Positions 1 to 5,540 of a stretch of 7,824 nucleotides of DNA are shown here, piece by piece. Origin of the DNA: Bacteroidota bacterium (GTDB lineage Bacteria; Bacteroidota; Bacteroidia; Chitinophagales; Chitinophagaceae); the NCBI GenBank assembly GCA_023423405.1, contig JAFAFR010000092.1:1-7824 (forward strand). The letters are read 5' to 3'. A model generated the notes under the pieces. It was not told the origin of the DNA, ran no database searches, and was given only the letters and a program-made list of their open reading frames with translations. Position numbers and translations under genes: made by a program. Numbering within the stretch: position 1 is the stretch's first letter; each line of letters begins with the position of its first letter.

Positions 1-120
1 TGGCATGGCCCGCACACGTACGCCAGAGAGCATGGCCACCAACCACAGCAGCGTGAACACCGTGAGAACCACGGTGTGCAAGCGACGGCGTTGACGGATG
101 TTTTCCAGCATGGCGCGCAT
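1..120 (-). CDS. N-terminus of a small membrane protein (partial, runs off left edge)
   Basis: On the minus strand an open frame starts at ATG 120-118 and stays open for 40 codons to the window edge. It reads MRAMLENIRQRRRLH followed by a hydrophobic stretch (about residues 16-34, VVLTVFTLLWLVAMLSGV), so a short basic cytoplasmic head is followed by one membrane segment or an uncleaved signal anchor. GC-rich third positions fit the backbone. There is no strong Shine-Dalgarno before either candidate start (ATG at 120 or the internal ATG at 111), so the exact start is uncertain. The visible part is too short to name a family; a vague resemblance to small DUF2946-type membrane proteins is not enough to assign it. 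It lies downstream of the minus-strand gene at 512-826, but a terminator at 374-397 separates the two, so it probably has its own promoter. Confidence 0.55.
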   Translation of the reverse strand, partial: MRAMLENIRQRRRLHTVVLTVFTLLWLVAMLSGVRVRAMP

Positions 121-373
121 TATTCGCGAAAACCAGCCCCACACCCGCCTTGCCGTGCGCTGCAGGCCACATTTAGCACGCTGATTGCACACCGATTGCG
201 CTGCCGCAAAACCGCCCAGCCGTGCACAAGTGGTCACGGGCCGGGCCGGGCCGCGCCCCGCCGCCCTGCCCGCCACACGCACTGCGTGCACCATGTACAA
301 AATCAGCTGCCAACCCTTATGCAGCGTACGCTTTCAGCTATTAAAAGTTATGACACCGTGCACATAGTGGCGT
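121..373. other. Intergenic region, GC-rich, upstream of the left-edge gene
   Basis: No convincing gene is present; the open frames here are compositional artefacts of GC-rich DNA. It should hold the promoter of the minus-strand gene that starts at 120, but I cannot pick one out with confidence. The only recognisable structure is a short copy of the dispersed repeat at 316-357. Confidence 0.5.
316..357 (+). repeat. Dispersed intergenic repeat, copy A (short form)
   Basis: The copy contains the perfect palindrome AGCGTACGCT (323-332) followed by CAGCTATTAAAAGTTATG (335-352). The flanking TTATGCAG and the trailing AGTTATG are shared with copy C (1976-2036), so these two copies are the closest pair at their right ends. 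The left arm found in copies C and D is missing. The element consists of a small dyad followed by CAGCTATYAAA and lies between genes. Confidence 0.65.
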
Positions 374-397
374 AAAAAAGGCAACCAACTGGCTGCC
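374..397 (-). terminator. Rho-independent terminator of the 512-826 gene
   Basis: Read on the minus strand: arm GGCAGCC (397-391), 4-nt loop (390-387), arm GGTTGCC (386-380) and then six T (379-374). The stem has six pairs and one A-C mismatch and the U-tract is immediate. It lies 114 bases past the stop of the minus-strand gene at 512-826, the nearest gene it can serve. Confidence 0.7.
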
Positions 398-511
398 TTG
401 AGATACATGGAGATGGATACGGCTGCTCTGCGCCGCACGCAGGTCTTTGCGCCTTTGCGGGGCTATTTGCACACCCGCAGCAGCCCTCCCACCTTGCCCA
501 CCACAAGCGGT

Positions 512-826
512 TTACAGCTTCCACCACCCCACCATGCCCAACGCTGACAGCGCCCACATGCCCATCAAAGCATGGCGGCGCCACTGCGTGCGCTGGCGCA
601 GCACTGTGAAATACAGCAGCGCGCACACCACGGCGATGGCCCCGGCCATGGTGGGAATCATCGCCATCAGGGCATGGGCACGCTCGGCCCCGGAAGTGCC
701 CACATTCATGGTCAGCAGCAAAGCCAGCGGCAGGCAACCACAAATAGTGAGCGTGAAAGCCGCCAGGGTGTAAGACCAGCCATAGCTCAGCCCCAGAAAC
801 GATGAAGCACTGCGGGGAGAAGTCAT
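512..826 (-). CDS. Small hypothetical membrane protein, three predicted TM helices
   Basis: This is a 104-residue protein starting MTSPRSASSF. It has three hydrophobic segments at about residues 16-41, 52-74 and 85-102. A basic loop (RQRTQWRRH, about 77-85) lies between the second and third, which suggests that loop is cytoplasmic. I chose the ATG at 826-824 because AAAGG stands 8 bases upstream of it on the minus strand; the frame stays open upstream to 1102, but that part reads like noise. Transcription probably ends at the hairpin at 374-397. Its job is unknown. Size and topology recall the small three-helix proteins found in proteobacterial iron-uptake loci (DUF3649/DUF3325 type), but that is only a resemblance in layout, and no catalytic or metal-binding motif is visible. 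The minus strand upstream carries a repeated heptamer (924-940) that could be regulatory. Confidence 0.6.
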   Translation of the reverse strand: MTSPRSASSFLGLSYGWSYTLAAFTLTICGCLPLALLLTMNVGTSGAERAHALMAMIPTMAGAIAVVCALLYFTVLRQRTQWRRHALMGMWALSALGMVGWWKL

Positions 827-923
827 GGAAACAGCCTTTGCGAAGAGAAAAAACAAAATGGGCAGGCACGCCAGCAGCGCTGCATCGCCCCACAGAAAGA
901 GCCAAGTGCAACTGCGACACAGA

Positions 924-940
924 TTTGACAATCTTTGACA
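924..940. promoter_or_regulatory. Tandem heptamer TTTGACA with 10-bp period
   Basis: TTTGACA occurs at 924-930 and again at 934-940, exactly ten bases apart, so both would sit on the same face of the helix. Read on the plus strand each contains a TTGACA -35 consensus, but no matching -10 box follows at proper spacing. The site is about 100 bases upstream of the minus-strand start at 826. A regulator-binding direct repeat is possible; chance is also possible. Confidence 0.25.
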
Positions 941-1019
941 CAGTGAGGGCACCGCCGCCGCGCCATACACCACGCTGCATGGCTCTGCCAGGCACTGCCA
1001 AGGGTCAAAAACACCTCTG

Positions 1020-1056
1020 GCGCTTGATTTTAAAGCGCAGGCAGCTATCAAAACAT
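1020..1056 (+). repeat. Dispersed intergenic repeat, copy B
   Basis: Dyad GCGCTT (1020-1025) / AAGCGC (1033-1038) with a 7-nt loop is followed by CAGCTATCAAAACATG (1042-1057). It has the same plan as copies C and D: AGCGC-type dyad, then 2-3 bases, then CAGCTATCAA. It has the same orientation as the other three copies. Confidence 0.65.
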
Positions 1057-1108
1057 GCGCCCGGCAGCAACCATGTGCATGCAACAGGCTATGCCAGAGC
1101 ATGGTGGA

Positions 1109-1155
1109 CGCATTCTGAAATGCGTATCTCCTCCTATAACCCTACGTTTTATAGG
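1109..1155. promoter_or_regulatory. Two short inverted repeats upstream of the 1238 unit
   Basis: CGCATT/AATGCG (1109-1114 and 1119-1124, 4-nt loop) and CCTATAA/TTATAGG (1133-1139 and 1149-1155, 9-nt spacer) lie about 80-130 bases before the plus-strand start at 1238. The second dyad contains -10-like TATAA sequence on both strands, so it could be an operator overlapping a promoter. No clear -35 partner is seen. Confidence 0.25.
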
Positions 1156-1237
1156 CAGACAAACCCTAGGCCTGAACACCCCCTTGCAGTTACCCATTCG
1201 TAAACTTCAGCCGTTGATCGGCAAGAGGCTGCGTGCC

Positions 1238-1366
1238 ATGCGCATCACACACATGAAACATGACGCCGTGCTCTGTGTGGATGACCTGAGTGCTGCCTCC
1301 CTTTTGCCTGACTTTGTTCTTCGCTGGCAGACCCTTACCCACTTCTCCAAGGAGCAAGGTGCATGA
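1238..1366 (+). CDS. Small hypothetical protein, coupled to the next gene
   Basis: A 42-residue frame starts MRITHMKHDAVLC and ends SKEQGA. AAGAGG lies about 9 bases before the ATG at 1238; a second possible start is the ATG at 1253. Its TGA overlaps the ATG of the following gene as ATGA (1363-1366), the usual sign of translational coupling. The frame is open back to 1055 but the upstream part lacks a binding site and reads as noise. No family is recognised. It may be a real small protein, a remnant of a longer one, or simply leader sequence; the overlap and the ribosome site are the only support. Confidence 0.4.
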   Translation: MRITHMKHDAVLCVDDLSAASLLPDFVLRWQTLTHFSKEQGA

Positions 1367-1713
1367 AGTCGTATGCGCGGTTTTATCCCAAAGTGTTGGA
1401 GCGTTTGCAAAGCACGCCCCCCTTCGCCTCGCGCGAAGAAGCCGCCGACTGGCTGCGCGCGGAATGGCTGGCGGTGCACATAGCTACTGGCGCAGGCAAA
1501 CGCCGCCTGCAGGCCATTCGCGACGCCAGCATTTGTGCGGAACAAGGCTGGCACTTTCCCAGCCCCCACGTCTGCTACATCGACAGCCCCGAAACCCCGC
1601 CCCTGCGCCTGTTCCTGCATGCTGACGGTGCCATGGTGCTGCAGCGCATACACACCGACCGCAACGAAATCATCTTTGCCAAACCGGGCAAAGTGCGGAT
1701 GGTGCCGGTATAG
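1363..1713 (+). CDS. Hypothetical protein, 116 residues
   Basis: The frame begins MKSYARFYPKVLERL and has a strong Shine-Dalgarno, AAGGAG at 1349-1354, 8 bases before the ATG. Codon use is GC-rich at third positions, like lpdA, so it belongs to the backbone. The protein appears soluble: an N-terminal helical, charged half (about residues 1-60, with EEAADWLRAEWLAVH and GKRRLQAIRDA) and a strand-rich second half (about 68-116) containing LRLFLHADGAMVLQRI and EIIFAKPGKVRMVPV. No signal peptide, membrane segment or catalytic motif is visible. It overlaps the small frame at 1238 by four bases and is probably cotranscribed with it. I do not recognise the family. The small-plus-larger overlapping layout recalls toxin-antitoxin pairs, but nothing in the residues supports that. 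A perfect hairpin (1785-1802) follows about 70 bases past the stop but lacks a T-run. Confidence 0.65.
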   Translation: MKSYARFYPKVLERLQSTPPFASREEAADWLRAEWLAVHIATGAGKRRLQAIRDASICAEQGWHFPSPHVCYIDSPETPPLRLFLHADGAMVLQRIHTDRNEIIFAKPGKVRMVPV

Positions 1714-1975
1714 GTAGCCCTGTCCCCTGACATCCGTGGCTGTTTGGCGCATCAACCTGCTACATCCGCCTCGGCTTCCGGCCACAGTGCAGCAAGGCAC
1801 TGACTTTGCACGACAAGAACTCCCACTGGTGACGCGCGATGCTGCGCACCGTCATCCGCCAAGTTCAGCCATTTTCTAAATATTTGTTTTTATTTAACAA
1901 TCTTGCATTCACACCAAGAATTCAGCCAAGATATTTGCCAAGTTTTTCCCTCTGCGTTGGCGACTGTCATTTAAC

Positions 1976-2036
1976 AGCCAAATCAGCCTTGAGCGCTTAT
2001 GCAGTAAGCACTAGCAGCTATCAATAGTTATGCACC
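1976..2036 (+). repeat. Dispersed intergenic repeat, copy C (long form)
   Basis: AGCCAAATCA (1976-1985) is followed by the dyad AGCGCTTA (1992-1999) / TAAGCACT (2005-2012, one mismatch) and then CAGCTATCAATAG (2015-2027). The same AGCCAAATCA stands at exactly the same distance from the dyad in copy D (5975-6025), so these are true copies of one element about 55 bases long. This copy lies about 185 bases beyond the stop of the AT-rich gene. Confidence 0.75.
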
Positions 2037-2118
2037 TGTACCTGAAGCCATTGCTCACAAACCGTACCGCACCAGCACACTTTTGTACAGGTGTCGCGGA
2101 CGGCATCAAGGCTTCAGG
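2033..2118. repeat. Two crossing 9-bp inverted repeats
   Basis: CACCTGTAC (2033-2041) is matched perfectly by GTACAGGTG (2085-2093), and CCTGAAGCC (2041-2049) is matched perfectly by GGCTTCAGG (2110-2118). The two left arms abut and the right arms come in the same order, so the pairings cross instead of nesting, which is the topology of an H-type pseudoknot if transcribed. No known RNA family is recognised. Confidence 0.45.
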
Positions 2119-2159
2119 CGTTGCAGATACACACGGGCTATTTCGTAACTGCTAAGCAT

Positions 2160-2208
2160 GTTCAGCCGAGAATAGAAAATTCTAAATAGACCTGAACGAT
2201 TAGCTAAT
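2160..2208. repeat. Nested inverted repeats just past the STAND gene stop
   Basis: Outer arms GTTCAG (2160-2165) and CTGAAC (2192-2197) enclose AGAAT (2169-2173) / ATTCT (2179-2183); the perfect palindrome ATTAGCTAAT follows at 2199-2208. On the minus strand this begins 12 bases after the stop of the large gene. No T-run follows, so it is not a classic terminator. It could be a 3' RNA-stabilising structure or part of the insertion boundary. Confidence 0.35.
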
Positions 2209-2220
2209 AGAAAAGTAAAA

Positions 2221-5200
2221 TTACTTTTTTTTATCTCTATTAGCAATAGAGTCCATAACATCTTTGTTATTACTCATAAACTTATTAGTTAATCTGTTCA
2301 TGAGACCTAAAGGGTTAGTATATTTGTACGTTTTATTTTGTATTTTTTTTCCACTAGAAGAAAATGATTCACGAGTTATTTGATCTTTTATTTCGATATT
2401 CACATACGATGCCAATTTCTGCTTCATATCAATTGATATTTGAAACATATAAATATGATTGGCAACCAACCCTTGAAGAACATTATATGCAAAAAAATTA
2501 CTATCAAATTTTTTTGCAGATTCTTTTATCTCTCTTTCTTTGATATTTCTCGGAAAGGATAAATCTGCAGCTATTCTCACAAGATTATATGTTTCATACA
2601 AACCCTTAATATCAGAGCTCTTTGTGTTCTCTACATATCTATCCACATAAAGCATTACATCGGGCGATCCAATTATCTCGCCTTGCCTAGCAAAAAGAGA
2701 TAAACAATATTTTCCAAGAACATTAAAAATTAATTTTTTAGTCATCTCAACACATTGATCATGGCTTTTTTTAGGATACTTCTCCAACATTTTATCTGCC
2801 AAAAATAGAACCAACGAATTTGAATCGACTTTAAGTACATTAAAAAAGAAGCTCATCCCTCGCAAGGGCCCAGAAAAAATAGCCTCTATTATTAAGTTTT
2901 TCGTTTTTATATCTAAAGAAGCAAATTTGGATTTTAGTATTAACCCAAGTATTTCAGATGTCTTCAATACCAAGTTTAACTGTGAAATAGGATCCAAATC
3001 TAAAACACTATCCACATCTGCATCAAGAGATTTCTCAGACTGCTGATTAGCCCTTTCATCAGATTCGCGTTTTCTTCTAATAGCTTCTTCATCAGTCTTT
3101 GGAAGACTAACTGCAATTTTAGCAGTTCTATCAATCCAACCATTTAATACATTAACATCCTGAATAATATTAAACGAAGAGCATTCATTTAACAAATTAT
3201 TCAGAACGGCAACAATTTCAAATATGATTTTTTTAGATGTTGTTCTACCTGTTAGAAAAATTATTAAATTGGCGAAGTCCTGCTTATAAAGCATTCGGCA
3301 TGCAGCCAAGGCATAATCTTTTACATCAACATCGGTGTCAACATTTTCTGCAATATAATTTGCCAAAAAGAAATATCGTGCAGAAGGGTATTTAAACTTG
3401 TAACAAGTTTCATCAAAATTCAAAATTCTACATTGAATCAATTTATTCAAAATAGAAAAACAATCTGTGGCATGAATATTTTCGTTAAAATACAAATGAT
3501 ATTCATGCATTTCTGATACATGAACCTCTTTCAAATCATGGCTAGCCATCCACCAAGCCAAGTTTGAAAGATAAGAGTAGACTCCATCATTCTCCCTAAC
3601 ATTGAATCCACCATCCTTAAGCCTTGACTTAATTAAAATATCATAATGCTGAACAATACCAAAATCTACAACCTGAGATTTTTGTGTACTCTCTAATGCC
3701 TGAAGAAGCATCAGAGTATTGAATGCATTTGATGGAATCAAGGCTTTAGAAATCGCATTATCAATATGCTCTTGAGCAATATGCACTTTCTTTTGGAAGC
3801 TTGATTTATCTAAAGAACCTGAAATCTGATACCATTTTTTAATTAATTCTGTTCTCTTTAAATATGAGAATCCTTTTATCCTAAAATAAATAAAATCCTT
3901 GTATTTTTCAGATACGCTATCATCAACAAGTAATGTCAAATCAAATCTATCATTAACCAAAAATATAAAATATTTAAATTTTTTCTCAAAAAACTCTAAC
4001 AATCTCAAATAACCAACGCCTGAAACTGTTAGTCTATCAAAATCATCGACAACAAGAACTCGTTTTTCAAAGTCTGACTCGCAAAATGAAGCAATGCTTT
4101 TATCTCCATATACATACTTAATCCTATCATCCAAAGATGATTTCATATTATTAATGTTAAAATTAATACCACTTGCTTTAACGGGATAAAAACCATCTGA
4201 AAACAAATCTTTTACAACAAAGTTCACCAACGATGTTTTTCCATATTGTTCCTCACCTTTAATGAATAACCTGTTTTTCTCAAAAAGCTTATCTTTAAGA
4301 TCCTTATACCCCAAAACTTTATCTATACCTTGATTATCATAAGACAAGTCATCGAAATCAACCGGAACAAATACATCAGATAAATTTATTGAATCTTTGT
4401 TTGGATGATAAAAAGGTGCAGATAACTCTTCTAACTCCAAAGCGAATTCTTTGCTTAAGCTCAGCAGCTTCTTTTTCTCTTCAATCGAGAATTTCGATTG
4501 ATTCTCTAATTTAAAAATCGAATCCTTTAAAACATATTTTTCAAGCTCAACCTCATTCAATGAAATATCCAGTGAAATCCACGAAATATTTATTGAATCA
4601 TCTTTCTGATGAGGCCCTAAAGATCCAGCCTCAAAGAATATACAACTACTTGATGCATGTATATCAGACACCTTCTTAAGAGATTCTGAATGTTCATGAC
4701 CACTAAAAACTGCATTAAATTTATCGAGGAATATTGCCCTCAACGGGTGATAGTTTGATTGAATATACCAGTTCAGTGGATGATGAATTACAGCAAATCT
4801 CAGATCTACTGAATCATCAACATTATTCAATATGTAATCAGTTGGAAAATACAAACTACCAGGAGTTTCTGGAACAGATGAAATCCAAGAAGCATTAAAT
4901 GTCCAAAATTCAATTACTCTTCCAGCTAACTCGTACTTATGTATTTTAAGAATATTAGATTCAAAACGAATATTTTCATTAGATACAAGACTACTCTCAA
5001 AATTAAAATATTCTTCTTGCGGTTTAGTACATATTTCAATGCTTTCCGAATCATAAGCCTGAGATTCTCTCATGGCTTTTATTAAAAGATCACGCGTCTT
5101 GCTAGAGCTTTTAAATTTACCATCGTGGTTACCTGGGCAGATAATGAATTCAACGCTTAATAAAGAAAATCGTTGAATTATATTATTTTTTATATTGTCC

Positions 5201-5397
5201 AGCCTCTCCTTAACCAAGTCATATTGATACTTTTCTCCTGAAAACGCTATATCTCCAGAAATAACAATGAATAAATATTTCGAATTTATATTTTTTGTTT
5301 TTACAAGGGTTACTATGGAATCAAAATTTAAAAGATTTCTATCTTGTTCATTATGAATATGAATATCGCTGATATGCAGCACAAATATATCTTCCAT
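2221..5397 (-). CDS. Metallophosphoesterase-STAND NTPase fusion, candidate anti-phage defence protein
   Basis: The protein has 1058 residues. The N-terminal third is a calcineurin-like metallophosphoesterase with every metal-site motif: D11-x-H13, G48-D49, G89-N-H-D92, H205-H206-P and G233-H-E-H236. A P-loop NTPase follows: Walker A G381-x4-G-K387-T388, Walker B LVVDDFD (448-454), a sensor-like NDR (482-484), a proline motif LIPSNAF (553-559), and a winged-helix-like part ending in FKYPSARYFFLANYIAE (668-684). This is the STAND (NACHT/AP-ATPase-like) layout. Residues about 685-1058 are mostly helical, with a charged low-complexity stretch at 764-795 and no clear repeats; by analogy this is the sensor. 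No signal peptide or membrane helix is seen, so it should be cytoplasmic. By family logic, ligand binding and ATP-driven oligomerisation would switch on the phosphoesterase, whose substrate (nucleic acid or nucleotide) is unknown. The start is fixed by AGGAGGAG 3-10 bases upstream. Strong AT richness and A/T-ending codons unlike both neighbours indicate horizontal transfer. The gene appears intact and stands alone. Confidence 0.9.
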   Translation of the reverse strand: MEDIFVLHISDIHIHNEQDRNLLNFDSIVTLVKTKNINSKYLFIVISGDIAFSGEKYQYDLVKERLDNIKNNIIQRFSLLSVEFIICPGNHDGKFKSSSKTRDLLIKAMRESQAYDSESIEICTKPQEEYFNFESSLVSNENIRFESNILKIHKYELAGRVIEFWTFNASWISSVPETPGSLYFPTDYILNNVDDSVDLRFAVIHHPLNWYIQSNYHPLRAIFLDKFNAVFSGHEHSESLKKVSDIHASSSCIFFEAGSLGPHQKDDSINISWISLDISLNEVELEKYVLKDSIFKLENQSKFSIEEKKKLLSLSKEFALELEELSAPFYHPNKDSINLSDVFVPVDFDDLSYDNQGIDKVLGYKDLKDKLFEKNRLFIKGEEQYGKTSLVNFVVKDLFSDGFYPVKASGINFNINNMKSSLDDRIKYVYGDKSIASFCESDFEKRVLVVDDFDRLTVSGVGYLRLLEFFEKKFKYFIFLVNDRFDLTLLVDDSVSEKYKDFIYFRIKGFSYLKRTELIKKWYQISGSLDKSSFQKKVHIAQEHIDNAISKALIPSNAFNTLMLLQALESTQKSQVVDFGIVQHYDILIKSRLKDGGFNVRENDGVYSYLSNLAWWMASHDLKEVHVSEMHEYHLYFNENIHATDCFSILNKLIQCRILNFDETCYKFKYPSARYFFLANYIAENVDTDVDVKDYALAACRMLYKQDFANLIIFLTGRTTSKKIIFEIVAVLNNLLNECSSFNIIQDVNVLNGWIDRTAKIAVSLPKTDEEAIRRKRESDERANQQSEKSLDADVDSVLDLDPISQLNLVLKTSEILGLILKSKFASLDIKTKNLIIEAIFSGPLRGMSFFFNVLKVDSNSLVLFLADKMLEKYPKKSHDQCVEMTKKLIFNVLGKYCLSLFARQGEIIGSPDVMLYVDRYVENTKSSDIKGLYETYNLVRIAADLSFPRNIKEREIKESAKKFDSNFFAYNVLQGLVANHIYMFQISIDMKQKLASYVNIEIKDQITRESFSSSGKKIQNKTYKYTNPLGLMNRLTNKFMSNNKDVMDSIANRDKKK

Positions 5398-5400
5398 TTA

Positions 5401-5408
5401 CTCCTCCT
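5401..5408 (-). promoter_or_regulatory. Strong Shine-Dalgarno of the STAND gene
   Basis: AGGAGGAG on the minus strand, separated from ATG 5397-5395 by three bases (five from the AGGAGG core). It is nearly perfectly complementary to the 16S 3' end and decides the start codon. Confidence 0.85.
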
Positions 5409-5422
5409 CTTATATTCATGCA

Positions 5423-5451
5423 ATGATAATTTTTTCTTCATAAAAAAACAA
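5423..5451 (-). promoter_or_regulatory. Candidate sigma-70 promoter of the STAND gene
   Basis: On the minus strand TTGTTT (5451-5446) and TATCAT (5428-5423) are spaced by exactly 17 bases; the -10 matches five of six consensus positions and the -35 three of six. It lies between the terminator at 5473-5501 and the ribosome binding site, where a promoter for an independently transcribed gene is needed. AT-rich DNA gives such matches easily. Confidence 0.35.
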
Positions 5452-5472
5452 TAGAGAGAAAACTCAATAAAT

Positions 5473-5501
5473 AAAAAAGCAGCCTAAAAAGCTGCTTTTT
5501 T
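5473..5501 (-). terminator. Rho-independent terminator of the truncated lpdA copy
   Basis: Arms AAAAAAGCAGC (5473-5483) and GCTGCTTTTTT (5491-5501) with a 7-nt loop form a perfect stem with a U-tract on either strand, so it can stop transcription both ways. It corresponds in sequence and position to the terminator at 6043-6072 of intact lpdA, so it was duplicated with the gene end. It insulates the STAND gene from read-through from lpdA. Confidence 0.8.
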
Positions 5502-5540
5502 ATATTTTTAACATTCAGAAATCAAGCGTTCAGTCGATCA

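Larger units (their letters stand above)
827..1237. other. Intergenic region between divergent units
   Basis: This separates the minus-strand membrane protein from the plus-strand pair starting at 1238 and should hold promoters for both. It contains a heptamer repeated once per helical turn (924-940), copy B of the dispersed repeat (1020-1056), and two short perfect inverted repeats (1109-1124 and 1133-1155). The open frames here look like shadows with no ribosome binding sites. Confidence 0.5.
1714..2220. other. Gene-free transition between backbone and AT-rich gene
   Basis: No supported gene lies in these 507 bases. Composition changes from GC-rich to AT-rich at about 1866. The stretch holds a hairpin CAGTGC/GCACTG (1785-1802, 6-bp stem, no T-run), copy C of the dispersed repeat (1976-2036), two crossing 9-bp inverted repeats (2033-2118), and nested inverted repeats just past the stop of the AT-rich gene (2160-2208). 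The left boundary of the acquired DNA probably falls in here. Confidence 0.55.

Noticed and set aside
348..1102. Long minus-strand frames (217 and 196 codons) extending across the small membrane protein
   Set aside because: The 217-codon frame is out of frame with the membrane protein and rich in Cys/His/Gly/Arg noise; the 196-codon frame is the same gene with an unsupported upstream extension. Only the part from ATG 826 has a ribosome site and membrane-protein character.
1207..1800. 197-codon minus-strand frame opposite the 1363-1713 gene
   Set aside because: It is the antisense shadow of a GC-rich plus-strand gene that has a good Shine-Dalgarno; the translation has no family-like features.
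1839..2027. 62-codon plus-strand frame across the transition region
   Set aside because: It runs through the dispersed repeat and AT-rich junction, with no ribosome site and no recognisable protein.
2033..2118. Integron attC site or tRNA-like structure
   Set aside because: No GTTRRRY/RYYYAAC core pair is present, the arms cross instead of nesting, and no tRNA cloverleaf or T-loop sequence can be drawn.
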